A DNA stretch of 64,000 bases from JAZKHT01 sp040385245 (GCA_040385245.1 JAZKHT010000001.1:744001-808000); one strand, 5' to 3'. Positions 7,983 to 16,479 are shown, numbered from the stretch's first letter. Notes: generated by a model from the letters alone, not told the origin. Numbers and translations: made by a program.

Positions 7983-7999
7983 AACCTTTTGACAAGGTT
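7983..7999 (+). promoter_or_regulatory. Small hairpin over the efp ribosome-binding site
   Basis: AACCTT (7983-7988) pairs with AAGGTT (7994-7999) around a TTGAC loop. The right arm carries AAGG, the only Shine-Dalgarno-like bases before the efp ATG at 8008, so folding could lower initiation. An octamer palindrome TGACGTCA (8001-8008) touches the start codon. Confidence 0.3.
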
Positions 8000-8007
8000 A
8001 TGACGTC

Positions 8008-8571
8008 ATGCCCAAGATCAACGGCAACGAAATCCGCCCCGGCTATGTGCTGGACCACGACGGCGGCCTGTGGGCCGCTGTGAAGGTTAACCACGTAAAG
8101 CCCGGCAAAGGCGGGGCTTTTGCGCAGGTGGAACTGAAAAACCTGCGCGATGGCCGCAAGCTGAACGAACGCTTCCGGTCGGAAGACAAGGTCGAACAGG
8201 TCCGGCTGGAAAACAAGGATCAGCAGTTTCTGTACGAAACCGACGGTCGCCTGGTGTTCATGGACAACGAAACCTACGAACAAACGGAACTGGATGCTGA
8301 TCTTTTGGGGGATCGCCGCCCCTTCCTTCAGGATGGCATGATCGCCACTGTGCAGTATTACGGCGACGAGGCTTTGTCCGTGGCGCTGCCGCAAAAGGTG
8401 CGGTGCCGAATCACCGAAACCGAACCCGTGACCAAGGGACAGACGGCGGCGAACAGCTTCAAGCCCGCCATTCTGGAAAACGGCGTGCGGATCATGATCC
8501 CGCCCTTCGTCGGTCAGGACGAGGAAATCTGGGTCCATACCGAGTTGATGGAATATTCAGAGCGCGTCTAG
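8008..8571 (+). CDS. efp: Translation elongation factor P
   Basis: 187 residues, full length for EF-P. It binds between the P and E sites of stalled ribosomes and speeds peptide bond formation at polyproline stretches. Three beta-barrel domains are readable: the N-terminal KOW-like domain with the loop HVKPGKGGAF (about residues 29-38), whose Lys is the site modified in some bacteria; the OB domain starting at FLYETDGRLVFMDNETYEQ; and the C-terminal signature VTKGQTAANSFKPAILENG followed by VRIMIPPFV. The PopZ-like and YgfZ-like neighbours on the same segment carry Pro-rich stretches of the sort EF-P helps translate. It is monocistronic, with a hairpin in front of its start and a terminator after it. 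Confidence 0.95.
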   Translation: MPKINGNEIRPGYVLDHDGGLWAAVKVNHVKPGKGGAFAQVELKNLRDGRKLNERFRSEDKVEQVRLENKDQQFLYETDGRLVFMDNETYEQTELDADLLGDRRPFLQDGMIATVQYYGDEALSVALPQKVRCRITETEPVTKGQTAANSFKPAILENGVRIMIPPFVGQDEEIWVHTELMEYSERV

Positions 8572-8601
8572 GCGCGGGGTCGATCAGATTGCACAAGGAT
8601 G

Positions 8602-8622
8602 GGCCGCCCGGTGGGCGGCCTT
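8602..8622 (+). terminator. Terminator-like hairpin after efp
   Basis: Perfect 8-bp stem GGCCGCCC (8602-8609) / GGGCGGCC (8613-8620) with a three-base loop and a short TT-C-T tail. It overlaps an in-frame ATG (8599) of the next gene, which argues that the next gene really starts at 8644. Confidence 0.55.
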
Positions 8623-8643
8623 CTGTACAAGTGGGGTGTGCGT

Positions 8644-9414
8644 ATGGCGCAAAGTGTCGATGTCAGTCTGACCACGATCAAGGCGCGGATCGGCTCTGTG
8701 CATTTGACGCTGGCCGCGATCCTTGGGCAATCGCTGCCGCCCGCGCGGGTGATCCTGCATGTGTCGGCCGAGCCGCACCTGCTGGATGATGGCATCGGCG
8801 ATCTGCCCGCTGACCTGCTGGCGCTGCAACACAGCGACCCGCGGCTAGAGGTGCGCTATGTTCCCAACACCGGGCCTTATCGCAAGATCCTGCCGTGGCT
8901 GACGGCGAACCGTGGGTCGGGCCGGTTGGTCGCCACCGCGGATGACGACACGATCTATCCCGCCGACTGGCTGGCACGGCTGGTGGCCGCGCGGGCGGCT
9001 GTGGGCGGTGTCGCCGCGTGGACAGCGCATCCCATCGCGCTGAAACGGGGCCGGGTGGCGTCTTATGGCAAGTGGTTCCGGCCTGTCGACGGCACCTATT
9101 CCCCGATGCTGATGCTGCCCATCGGCAAGGACGGCGTTCTTTACGCGGAAAGCGATTTCCCCGATGACGTGCTGGATGTCGAAACCGCCCTGCGACTCGC
9201 CCCCACGGGCGATGATCTGTGGCTGCGCTGGCATCTTGCGCGCCGGGGCGTGCCGGTGACGGTGGTGGGGCAGGGGCAGGCCCTGCCCGAAACCAAGGGC
9301 GGCCCCAGCCTGTGGCGCGCCTATAACCGGGCGGGGGGCAATGACACGGTGGTGGCCGCACTGGAGGACCACTTTCGCGCCACCTACGGCTTTACGATGG
9401 CATCGCTTTCGTAA
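8644..9414 (+). CDS. Glycosyltransferase-like protein (GT-A fold, family 2 type)
   Basis: 256 residues, probably cytoplasmic. The N-terminus VDVSLTTIKARIGSVHLTLAAILGQ with RVILHVS resembles the nucleotide-binding start of family 2 type glycosyltransferases, and LVATADDDTIYPADWLARL (about residues 98-116) carries an acidic DDD motif of the kind that binds metal and sugar nucleotide. A later ETALRLAPTGDDLWLRWHL resembles the acceptor-side acidic region. Donor and acceptor are unknown. ATG 8644 is chosen over 8599 because the earlier codon sits in the efp terminator hairpin. The 3' end overlaps the convergent ygfZ by 31 bases. Confidence 0.65.
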   Translation: MAQSVDVSLTTIKARIGSVHLTLAAILGQSLPPARVILHVSAEPHLLDDGIGDLPADLLALQHSDPRLEVRYVPNTGPYRKILPWLTANRGSGRLVATADDDTIYPADWLARLVAARAAVGGVAAWTAHPIALKRGRVASYGKWFRPVDGTYSPMLMLPIGKDGVLYAESDFPDDVLDVETALRLAPTGDDLWLRWHLARRGVPVTVVGQGQALPETKGGPSLWRAYNRAGGNDTVVAALEDHFRATYGFTMASLS

Positions 9415-10172
9415 GGCGGGGCTTTCGAAACGCGCGCGGTGCCTGCGCGCATCGCGCCCTCGGCCCGGTCAAAGCGCAAGTAGGCGATGCCGAACCCGCC
9501 CGATTGGGTGAACAGCCAGCCCGCCGGTTTGCCATCCGCCACGATCTCTGTCCCCACCGGGGCGCTGCCGTCGACGCGCACCCGCATCAGACCTTTGCGC
9601 AGTTCTGTCTTGTGCTTCATCCGGGCGGTGACTTCCTGCCCGACATAGCAGCCTTTGCGAAAATCCACCCCATGCAGGCGGTCAAACCCGGCCTCAAGCA
9701 GATAGGTGTCGTCGGGAATCAGCTCGACCCCGGTTTCGGGGATGCAATGGGCCACGCGGATGGCGTCCCAGTCGATGACAGGGGCATTGCCCGGCCGACC
9801 ATAGGCGCGCCAGCCCAATGCCGGATGGCGCGGATCGGGCAGGGCATCTTGCGGTGCCGTGCCAAGGCCGCGCGTCACGGACAGGTCTGTCGGTGTGATG
9901 CGGACATCGGCGCGCAGGCGGTACATCATCAGCCGTTTCAGCGTGGTAGCGGCGATGCTGGCGGCGATGTCGATCAGCATCCCGCCCCCCGGTGGGGCCG
10001 CGATGAAGAAATCCGCCAGATACTTGCCTTGCGGGGTCAGAAGGGCCGCCCAGACCAGACCCGGCCCCTTGCCAAGCGGGGCCACGTCGTTGCTGACAAG
10101 GCCCTGCAGGAAAGTCAGCGCGTCACGCCCTTCGATCTGCCAGACCACGCGGTCGGGTGCGGTTTCCGCCAT
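9384..10172 (-). CDS. ygfZ: Folate-binding protein YgfZ/GcvT-like
   Basis: 262 residues. YgfZ-type proteins bind tetrahydrofolate and support iron-sulfur enzymes. The N-terminus VVWQIEGRDALTFLQGLVSNDV matches the family, and the signature KGCYVGQEVTARM (about residues 185-197) carries the conserved Cys. The chosen start MAETAPDR is the first Met before the similarity begins; the frame stays open upstream into the ABC transporter gene, but with no recognisable sequence. The 3' end overlaps the convergent glycosyltransferase gene by 31 bases, so both proteins end in shared DNA read in opposite senses. The ABC exporter lies 62 bases upstream on the same strand. Confidence 0.88.
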   Translation of the reverse strand: MAETAPDRVVWQIEGRDALTFLQGLVSNDVAPLGKGPGLVWAALLTPQGKYLADFFIAAPPGGGMLIDIAASIAATTLKRLMMYRLRADVRITPTDLSVTRGLGTAPQDALPDPRHPALGWRAYGRPGNAPVIDWDAIRVAHCIPETGVELIPDDTYLLEAGFDRLHGVDFRKGCYVGQEVTARMKHKTELRKGLMRVRVDGSAPVGTEIVADGKPAGWLFTQSGGFGIAYLRFDRAEGAMRAGTARVSKAPPYESDAIVKP

Positions 10173-10233
10173 CGGCTTTCGTCCTTTTATCCTGCGTCCC
10201 AGATATAGGATCAGAACCGCGCCAGTGGAAAGG

Positions 10234-12009
10234 TCAGTCCTTGAACTGCAACCGGTAAAGCTGGGCGTAAAGGCCGCCCTTGGCCAACAGGTCGTCGTGG
10301 CGGCCCTGTTCTGCGACCTGACCCTGATCGAGGACGACGATATGATCCGCCTCGCGCACGGTGGCCAGACGGTGGGCGATGACAAGCGTGGTCCGCCCGG
10401 TGGCCAGACGCGCCAGCGCGTCGGACACCAGCGCCTCGGATTGGGCATCAAGGGCCGATGTCGCCTCGTCCAGCAGCAGGACGGGCGCGTCATGCAGCAG
10501 CGCGCGGGCGATGGCGACGCGCTGGCGCTGCCCCCCCGACAGGGCCGAGCCGCGCGGCCCGACGGCAGTATTGATGCCATCGGGCAGGGAGGCCACCAGA
10601 TCGGTCAAGCGGGCCGCGTCCAGCACGGCGGCGAGACGCCCTTCGTCCACACCCGCACGGCCAAGGGTGATGTTTTCGCGCAAGGTTTCGTCAAACAGCG
10701 CCGCCTCTTGCGTGACGGAGGCGAAGAGCCCGCGCTGATCATTCAGCGCAAGGCCCCGCGCATCGACGCCGCCAATCCGAACCTGCCCGGTGTCGGGGTC
10801 CAGCAAGCCTGTCAGCAGGTGAAAGACCGTGGTCTTGCCCGCACCGGAGGGGCCAACGATCGCGGTCATCTGCCCGGCCTTTGCGGTGAAGCTGACGCCG
10901 TTCAGCACGGGCACGCCGGGATAGGCGAAATGCACATCGTCCAGCACGATGTCCGGCGCACCGGGGGCGGGCATCGCCGCACTGGTGGCGGGGCGGCTGA
11001 TGCGGGGGGCCATGTCGAACATGCGAAAGATGCGTTCCAGACTGGCCGCCGCAATCTGCCATGTGCCCGCCAGATCGCCCAACCGGCGCAACGGTTGGAA
11101 CGTCAGCGCCATTGCGGTGAAGAACGACATGAATTCGCCGACCGTGCGGTTGCCTGCGGCGACTTCGGACCCACCCAGCAGCAGGACGGCGAAAAAGCCG
11201 ATGCCGGTCACGATGTCCACCATCGCGGGCATGACCGCGCGGCCGGTCGAGGCGCGCACCTCGGCCCGGACGATGATTTTCAGGATGCGTTCAAACCGGG
11301 CGGTCTGATAGCTTTCCATCCGGTTCAGCTTGACCGCCTGAATGCCGTGGAAGATCTCGTCCAGCCGGGTGGCGCGCAATCCGGCCTGCGCCCGCACCTG
11401 CCGCGACTTGCGCCGCAGATAGCGTTGCAGGGCCGCCGCAGGCAGGATCAGCAGCGGCGCACCGATCAGCGCCGACAACGTCCACATCGGGTCGATCCAC
11501 AGCGCGACGACGAAAAGCCCGATCAGGGACACCACGTCGCGACCAAGCCCGGTCAGCAGCGTGACCCAGATCGCCTGCACAGCTTGCGTGTCGCCCTGCA
11601 CCCGTTCGATCAGCGACCCGGGCGCATGGGTCTGAAAGAACGCGCCATCCATCGACAGGATATGCGCCAGCATGTCGGTTTGCATCCGGCTGGCATTACG
11701 CTGCGACACCAGCACGATCAGCGCGCGCGATGTGATCGACGTGAACGCCCGCAACACGAACAGCGACAGGATCGCCATCCCGACCAGCATCAACGAGCCT
11801 TGGCCACCGGGCTGAAACACGGTGTCAAACAACGGCTCCAGCATCCAGGACAGCAGGCCCAGCGTGGATCCATCAATCGTCATGATGACAAAAGCCAGCG
11901 CGATCAGCCCCTTGTGCCGGGACAGATAGCCCGTCCAAAGCCGCGCGAACAGCCGGGAAGACCGATAGCGCGGGTCGTCGCTTTTCTCAGCCTCGGTTGG
12001 TTTAGGCAC
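10234..12009 (-). CDS. ABC exporter, fused membrane and ATPase domains (MsbA-like)
   Basis: 591 residues from the preferred GTG start. Half-transporter that should work as a homodimer exporting lipid, peptide or drug-like substrates. An N-terminal six-helix domain (about residues 25-320) includes the family piece FFQTHAPGSLIERVQGD. The ATPase domain has Walker A GPSGAGKTT (about 385), the signature LSGGQRQRVAIARALL (about 485), Walker B VLLLDEATSALD and the switch IAHR. Length and layout match MsbA and related exporters, but substrate cannot be set. An ATG at 12144 would add 45 unlike residues and sits 17 bases from the divergent gene, so I favour GTG 12009, preceded by AAAAGG; this start is the least certain part. 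Confidence 0.82.
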   Translation of the reverse strand: MPKPTEAEKSDDPRYRSSRLFARLWTGYLSRHKGLIALAFVIMTIDGSTLGLLSWMLEPLFDTVFQPGGQGSLMLVGMAILSLFVLRAFTSITSRALIVLVSQRNASRMQTDMLAHILSMDGAFFQTHAPGSLIERVQGDTQAVQAIWVTLLTGLGRDVVSLIGLFVVALWIDPMWTLSALIGAPLLILPAAALQRYLRRKSRQVRAQAGLRATRLDEIFHGIQAVKLNRMESYQTARFERILKIIVRAEVRASTGRAVMPAMVDIVTGIGFFAVLLLGGSEVAAGNRTVGEFMSFFTAMALTFQPLRRLGDLAGTWQIAAASLERIFRMFDMAPRISRPATSAAMPAPGAPDIVLDDVHFAYPGVPVLNGVSFTAKAGQMTAIVGPSGAGKTTVFHLLTGLLDPDTGQVRIGGVDARGLALNDQRGLFASVTQEAALFDETLRENITLGRAGVDEGRLAAVLDAARLTDLVASLPDGINTAVGPRGSALSGGQRQRVAIARALLHDAPVLLLDEATSALDAQSEALVSDALARLATGRTTLVIAHRLATVREADHIVVLDQGQVAEQGRHDDLLAKGGLYAQLYRLQFKD

Positions 12010-12104
12010 GGGCGCAGGGGCCTTTTCGCTGGAACGGCGGCGGGCGGTGGCCCAAAGGCAACCGTCTAGCGTGATGGCGGCCTCTCTGCAAGTCGGGCGG
12101 GTGG

Positions 12105-12133
12105 TTGACGCCGCAAGGGCCTGCGCATAGCCA
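12105..12133 (+). promoter_or_regulatory. Candidate promoter of the class V aminotransferase gene
   Basis: TTGACG (12105-12110), 17-base spacer, TAGCCA (12128-12133), with the ATG at 12161. The -35 box is good and the -10 weak. Confidence 0.35.
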
Positions 12134-12160
12134 TGCCTGATCACAACCGGAGAGAGCCTG

Positions 12161-13375
12161 ATGAGCCTTGCGAACGGTCGCCCCTATCTGGCAATCCCCG
12201 GCCCCTCGACCATGCCCGACCGGGTGCTGGCCGCGATGCACCGCGCCGCCCCCAATATCTATGAGGGCGCGCTGCCCGAGATGGTGGAAACGCTGTGGCC
12301 CGACCTGCGGGCGGTGGCGGGAACGGTGCAGAACGTCGCCCTGTTCATCGCCAACGGCCATGGCGTGTGGGAGGCCGCGAACGCCAACCTGTTCAGCCGG
12401 GGCGACAAGGCGCTGGTGTTGGCCACGGGGCGCTTTGGCATCGGCTGGTCCGAAAGCGCGCGGGCGATGGGGGTCGAGGTGGATATCCTTGATTTCGGAC
12501 GCTCGGACCCGGTCGATTTCGCACGCATCGAGGCTGCGCTGCGCGCGGACAGGACCCATGCCTACAAGGCGGTGCTGACGACGCATGTCGATACGGCCAG
12601 TTCGGTGCGCACCGATGTGCAGGCGCTGCGCGCGGTGATGGATGCGGTGGGGCATCCGGCGCTGCTGGCGGTCGATTGCATCGCGTCGATGGGGTGCGAC
12701 GAATACCACATGGACGCCTGGGGCGTCGATGTCACCGTCGCCGCCAGCCAGAAGGGGTTGATGACCCCGCCCGGCATCGGCTTCGTTTGGTTTTCCGAAA
12801 AGGCGCGGGCGGCCTGTGCCGCATCCGATTTGCGCACCCCCTATTGGGACTGGACCCCGCGCGCCGATGCGCGGGAGTTCTGGCAATACTGGAACGGCAC
12901 CGCGCCCACGCATCACCTGTTCGGCCTGCGCGAGGCGCTGACGATGATTGTGCACGAAGAAGGCCTGCGTTCGGTGTGGAACCGCCATCAGGTGCTGGCA
13001 GGGGCCGTCTGGGCCGCGTTCGATGCCTGGGGCGCGGGCAACCCCGCCATCGGGCTGAACGTCGTCGACCCCGCTCACCGGGGCCGGTCAGTGACGGCGG
13101 CGCGGATCGGTGCCCCCCACGCCTCGCGCTTGCGCACCTGGACCGAGACGCAAGGCGGCGTGACGCTTGGCATCGGGCTTGGCATGGCAGCACCCACCGA
13201 CCCTGCCTATCACGGCTTTTTGCGCGTCGCACATATGGGCCATGTGAACGCCCACATGACGTTGGGCGCGTTGGCGGTGATGGAGGCCGGGATGATCAGC
13301 CTTGGCATCCCTCACGGGGCAGGCGCGTTGTCGGCAGCGGCGCGCGTCGTGGGGGCCGCGGTCGAAAATCCATGA
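12161..13375 (+). CDS. Class V aminotransferase (serine/alanine-glyoxylate type)
   Basis: 404 residues. PLP enzyme of the family that transfers amino groups from serine or alanine to glyoxylate; in methylotrophs and Rhodobacteraceae it often serves the serine or glyoxylate routes. Visible blocks: IPGPSTMPDRVLAAMHR at the N-terminus, NGHGVWEAANANL (about residue 65), TTHVDTASSVRTDV (about 145), the PLP-phosphate and Asp region LLAVDCIASMGC, and the Schiff-base Lys in VAASQKGLMTPPG (about residue 200). Ribosome site CCGGAGAGAG lies just before ATG 12161. The length is normal. It is a single gene divergent from the ABC exporter. The exact donor is inferred from family resemblance only. Confidence 0.82.
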   Translation: MSLANGRPYLAIPGPSTMPDRVLAAMHRAAPNIYEGALPEMVETLWPDLRAVAGTVQNVALFIANGHGVWEAANANLFSRGDKALVLATGRFGIGWSESARAMGVEVDILDFGRSDPVDFARIEAALRADRTHAYKAVLTTHVDTASSVRTDVQALRAVMDAVGHPALLAVDCIASMGCDEYHMDAWGVDVTVAASQKGLMTPPGIGFVWFSEKARAACAASDLRTPYWDWTPRADAREFWQYWNGTAPTHHLFGLREALTMIVHEEGLRSVWNRHQVLAGAVWAAFDAWGAGNPAIGLNVVDPAHRGRSVTAARIGAPHASRLRTWTETQGGVTLGIGLGMAAPTDPAYHGFLRVAHMGHVNAHMTLGALAVMEAGMISLGIPHGAGALSAAARVVGAAVENP

Positions 13376-13433
13376 AGAAAGGATTTTGGCCCGCGCGCCC
13401 CGGTCAGGGCGTGCGGACCCATGGCCTTGGCCG

Positions 13434-13482
13434 CCGGGGGTTTCACCCCCGGACCCCCAGGATATTTGGACAGAGAGGAATT
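13434..13482 (+). repeat. Hairpin plus intergenic motif variant, copy 2
   Basis: An 8-bp hairpin CCGGGGGT / ACCCCCGG (13434-13452) is followed by GGATATTTGGACAGAGAGGA (13460-13479), a looser relative of the 24-base motif found at 2991, 17561 and 35517. It lies in the convergent gap between the aminotransferase and DUF305 genes and may act as a terminator. Confidence 0.5.
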
Positions 13483-13487
13483 GGACG

Positions 13488-13847
13488 TCAGTTCGCGTTC
13501 TTTTCCAGCCAGGTGGTCATCCAGGCGATTTCAGCCTCTTGCGCGGCGATCACGGCTTCGGCAAGTTTGCGCACCTCGGGGTCGGTGCCGTGTTCCAGCA
13601 CGATGCGCGCCATGTCGACTGCACCTTGATGGTGGGGGATCATGCCGCGGATGAAATCGACATCCGGGTTGCCCGAATAGTCGACGGCCATTTCACCGTG
13701 CATCCGGTCGTTCGCCTCCATGTAGGCGATGGTGGCGGGGGATTCCGAACCGGTCATGGCGTGGCCGGAATGGTCCATCGTTTCGGCAAGGGCCGGCAGG
13801 GCGATGGCAAGGGTCACAGCGGCGATCAGGGCGGGGACGGTCTTCAT
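13488..13847 (-). CDS. Secreted DUF305 protein
   Basis: 119 residues with a clean signal peptide MKTVPALIAAVTLAIALPALA, cut before ETMDHSGHAM. The mature part has the DUF305 hallmark DFIRGMIPHHQGAVDMARIVL with paired His, plus a Met/His-rich start (MDHSGHAMTG) and a second helix ending IAWMTTWL. Relatives include CopM-type periplasmic proteins that bind copper, so metal handling in the periplasm is a fair guess, though unproved. The start at 13847 is preceded by CCGGAG; the frame is open for 47 codons upstream without resemblance. No other copper genes sit nearby. Confidence 0.83.
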   Translation of the reverse strand: MKTVPALIAAVTLAIALPALAETMDHSGHAMTGSESPATIAYMEANDRMHGEMAVDYSGNPDVDFIRGMIPHHQGAVDMARIVLEHGTDPEVRKLAEAVIAAQEAEIAWMTTWLEKNAN

Positions 13848-14083
13848 AATCAGCTCCGGTTTCGTTGATATGGGCGCAAGGTCACAGGTTCCGGTTGGGG
13901 GAAGGCAAGTCACCCTTACGTGAGCGAAAGGCTGGCAGTCGCCCGATCCGGGGCGGAGTGGGGTGAAAACCGCCCGAAACACGGGCATTTCGTGCGGTGA
14001 TGCACAGGGGGCGTGCTGCTTCGCCCTTCACGCCGGGGCGGGCGGGGGCTATGATGATCGCGGAAGCTGCGAGTACCTGACCC

Positions 14084-14878
14084 ATGTCCTGCACCGCCCT
14101 GCGCCGCCCCGTTGTCGGCATCATCGGCAACATGAGCCTGCTGAACGAAAGCTATCCGGTGCATGCCGGGGGCACCATGAACTCGCACGCCGTGGCCGAG
14201 GTCGCGGGGTGTCTGCCGCTGATCATCCCGTCGGATCCGCGCTTTGTGTCGGTGGAGGAATTGCTGGCCCTGTGCGACGGTTTCCTTCTGACCGGCGGGC
14301 GGCCCAATGTGCATCCCAGCGAATATGGCGAAGAAGAAACCCCCGCCCATGGGGCCTTTGACCGGCACCGCGATGCGGTGACCCTGCCGCTGATCCGGGC
14401 CTGCGTGGAACGCGGGCAGCCCTTTCTGGGCATCTGCCGTGGATTCCAGGAGGTGAACGTCGCCCTTGGCGGGACGCTGTACCCCGAAATCCGCGATCTG
14501 CCGGGGCGGATGAACCACCGCATGCCACCCGACGGCACGATCGAGGAGAAATTTGCGCTGCGCCATCCGGTCAGGTTCACCAAGGGCGGTGTTTTCCATC
14601 GCCTGATGGGGGCCGAAGAGGTGATGACGAACACTCTGCACGGTCAGGGGATTGCGCGGGCCGGTTGCCGCATCGTGATCGACGGCGAGGCACCCGATGG
14701 CACGCCCGAGGCGATCTATGTCAAGGATGCGCCGGGGTTCACCTTGTCTGTGCAATGGCACCCCGAATGGAACGCAAGCCAGGACCCGGTGTCACGCCCG
14801 CTGTTTGTGGCCTTTGGTCAGGCCGCCGCCGCCTGGGCCGCGCGCGGACAGCCCGCCCCGGTGGCGCTGAGCGCGTGA
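14084..14878 (+). CDS. Class I glutamine amidotransferase-like hydrolase (peptidase C26, PuuD-like)
   Basis: 264 residues. Family members hydrolyse gamma-glutamyl bonds, for example gamma-glutamyl-GABA in the putrescine route. The catalytic Cys is in FLGICRGFQEVNVALGG (about residue 120) and the His is in LSVQWHPEWNA (about residue 230), with the usual start RPVVGIIGN. The block FDRHRDAVTLPLIRACVERGQP is typical of C26 enzymes. Substrate is inferred from family, since none of the other putrescine genes are adjacent. The ATG has no strong ribosome site (only a GCGAGTACC stretch), so the start is less certain than the identity. The D-lyxose isomerase family gene follows 88 bases on. Confidence 0.82.
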   Translation: MSCTALRRPVVGIIGNMSLLNESYPVHAGGTMNSHAVAEVAGCLPLIIPSDPRFVSVEELLALCDGFLLTGGRPNVHPSEYGEEETPAHGAFDRHRDAVTLPLIRACVERGQPFLGICRGFQEVNVALGGTLYPEIRDLPGRMNHRMPPDGTIEEKFALRHPVRFTKGGVFHRLMGAEEVMTNTLHGQGIARAGCRIVIDGEAPDGTPEAIYVKDAPGFTLSVQWHPEWNASQDPVSRPLFVAFGQAAAAWAARGQPAPVALSA

Positions 14879-14909
14879 CGTAAGAACGCGGCGGGTGGTG
14901 AAGCGGGGC

Positions 14910-14937
14910 TTGTCGGCCTTTCCTGAAACGTTATAGC
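14910..14937 (+). promoter_or_regulatory. Candidate promoter of the lyxose-isomerase family gene
   Basis: TTGTCG (14910-14915), 16-base spacer, TATAGC (14932-14937), start codon at 14967. Confidence 0.4.
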
Positions 14938-14966
14938 TTGCCCGAAACCAGTCCGGGGAGGGGCGA

Positions 14967-15650
14967 ATGAAGCGGTCGCGCATCAATGACATCATGGGGG
15001 CCGCGGATGAGATGATCCGCCACTACGGCTTTGTCCTGCCGCCCTTTGCCTATTGGACCCCGGATGAGTTCAAGGCCAACGCGGCACGGGCGCGGGCGAT
15101 CGTCGACAGCCGCATGGGCTGGGACATCACCGATTTCGGCGAGGAACGGTTTGACGAGATGGGGCTGTTCCTGTTCACCCTGCGCAACGGCTCGCTGGAC
15201 GATCTGAAGCGGGGCGGCGGCATGTGCTATGCGGAAAAGCTGCTGATCTCGCGCCAGGATCAGCTGAGCCCGATGCACACCCATTTCCTGAAGGCCGAGG
15301 ATATCATCAACCGGGGCGGGGCCACGCTGGTGATCGAACTGTGCGGGTCCGATGACCGGGGCGGCTATGCGCCCGACCGAGGCGGGATGGTGCGCTGCGA
15401 CGGCATTGACGTGCCCTACACGCCGGGGATGAAGCTGAAGCTGGCGCCGGGCGAAAGTGTCACGCTGATGCCCGGCGACTGGCACGCCTTTTGGGGCGAG
15501 GGCGGCGATGTGCTGATCGGCGAGGTGTCGACGGTGAACGACGATCTGACCGACAACATCTATGTCCAGCCCATCGGTCGCTTTGCCGAGATCGAAGAGG
15601 ATGTGGCCCCCACCCATCTGCTGGTCAGCGATTACGACAAGTGGTTGTAG
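14967..15650 (+). CDS. D-lyxose ketol-isomerase family protein
   Basis: 227 residues. Cupin-type metal isomerase that interconverts D-lyxose and D-xylulose in characterised relatives. Features: MKRSRINDIMGAADEMIRHYGF at the N-terminus, YAEKLLISRQDQLSPMHTHFLKAEDIINRGG (about residues 84-115) with His and Glu that fit the metal site, and the second cupin strand LMPGDWHAFWGEGGDVLIGEVSTVNDD (about 170-195). Length agrees with the family. GGGAGGGG lies just before the ATG. No sugar transporter or kinase sits beside it, so the physiological sugar remains open. Confidence 0.83.
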   Translation: MKRSRINDIMGAADEMIRHYGFVLPPFAYWTPDEFKANAARARAIVDSRMGWDITDFGEERFDEMGLFLFTLRNGSLDDLKRGGGMCYAEKLLISRQDQLSPMHTHFLKAEDIINRGGATLVIELCGSDDRGGYAPDRGGMVRCDGIDVPYTPGMKLKLAPGESVTLMPGDWHAFWGEGGDVLIGEVSTVNDDLTDNIYVQPIGRFAEIEEDVAPTHLLVSDYDKWL

Positions 15651-15662
15651 GGAAATAACAAA

Positions 15663-15687
15663 GGGCGGGGAAATCCCCGCCCCGTTT
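15663..15687. terminator. Intrinsic terminator between convergent genes
   Basis: GGGCGGGG (15663-15670) pairs with CCCCGCCC (15675-15682) around AAAT, followed by CGTTT on the plus strand. It lies 13 bases after the isomerase stop and just before the end of the minus-strand L,D-transpeptidase, so it can serve both. Confidence 0.75.
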
Positions 15688-15690
15688 CTG

Positions 15691-16479
15691 TCAGCCCTGC
15701 AAGGCCGGGGGCACGCCGATGATGGGCGGCGCAAAGCTGGGCATTGCCGCGGGCACGGGCGCAGGTTCCACCGGCTTGGCCTTTTTCGGCTTTGGCGGCG
15801 GCAACGACAGGCCCGTGGGCATCTTGCCGTCGCGGGTCAGCACGATAACCTTAGCCCCAAGGGCGACACGGTCATGCAGGTCGATGATGTCCTGATTGAT
15901 CATGCGGATGCAGCCGGACGAGGCGTTTCTGCCGATCGAGAACCATTCCGGCGTGCCGTGGATGCGATAGCCATAGTCCACACCATTCGTGGTAAGATAC
16001 AGCGCGCGCGCGCCAAGCGGGTTGGTCAGACCGCCCGGTTGGCCCTTTTCCCATTTCGACAGTTCGGGCTTGCGCTCGATCATCTCGGGCGGCGGGGTCC
16101 AGGTGGGCCAGGGCTTGCGTTCGGTGATCACCGCCTCGCCCGACCATTCAAAGCCTGCGGCACCCACGGCGATGCCGTAGCGCAGGGCCTTGTTCTTGGA
16201 GGTAATCAGATACAGGTGCTTGGCGGCCGGGTTGATGATGATCGTGCCAACCGGCTGTTCACTTTCGTAATAGACCGTCTGGCGCTGGAATTCTGCCGGC
16301 ACCTTTTCGACCGGAATCGCGGGCAGTTTGATCGCGCCGTCCATGGCCGAGACATAGACCCCCTGTTCGATCTTTGGTTCGGGGGGCTTAGCCAACCCGG
16401 CCTCGATCATGGCGGCATCGGGGGTGCAGGCTGACAGCGCAAGGGCAACGCCTGCTGCCCAGGTCGCAAGAATACGCAT
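15691..16479 (-). CDS. L,D-transpeptidase (YkuD) lipoprotein
   Basis: 262 residues. Makes or breaks 3-3 cross-links in peptidoglycan, or attaches proteins to it, in the periplasm. The start MRILATWAAGVALALSACTP has a lipobox (LALSAC), so it is probably lipid-anchored. The YkuD core runs from VGTIIINPAAKHLYLI (about residue 78) to the catalytic motif YRIHGTPEWFSIGRNASSGCIRM (about 172-193) with the nucleophile Cys and its His. A Pro/Lys-rich tail (PPPKPKKAKPVEPAPVP) forms the last 35 residues. The chosen start follows AAGGACATTGTA; an upstream Met would precede it by 25 residues and spoil the signal. Confidence 0.88.
   Translation of the reverse strand: MRILATWAAGVALALSACTPDAAMIEAGLAKPPEPKIEQGVYVSAMDGAIKLPAIPVEKVPAEFQRQTVYYESEQPVGTIIINPAAKHLYLITSKNKALRYGIAVGAAGFEWSGEAVITERKPWPTWTPPPEMIERKPELSKWEKGQPGGLTNPLGARALYLTTNGVDYGYRIHGTPEWFSIGRNASSGCIRMINQDIIDLHDRVALGAKVIVLTRDGKMPTGLSLPPPKPKKAKPVEPAPVPAAMPSFAPPIIGVPPALQG

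Noticed and set aside
8599..8643. Upstream ATG for the glycosyltransferase
   Set aside because: It sits in the stem of the efp terminator hairpin, and the residues it would add show no family match.
12010..12144. 45-residue N-terminal extension of the ABC exporter
   Set aside because: The extension has no similarity to transporter starts and would begin 17 bases from the divergent gene's start codon.
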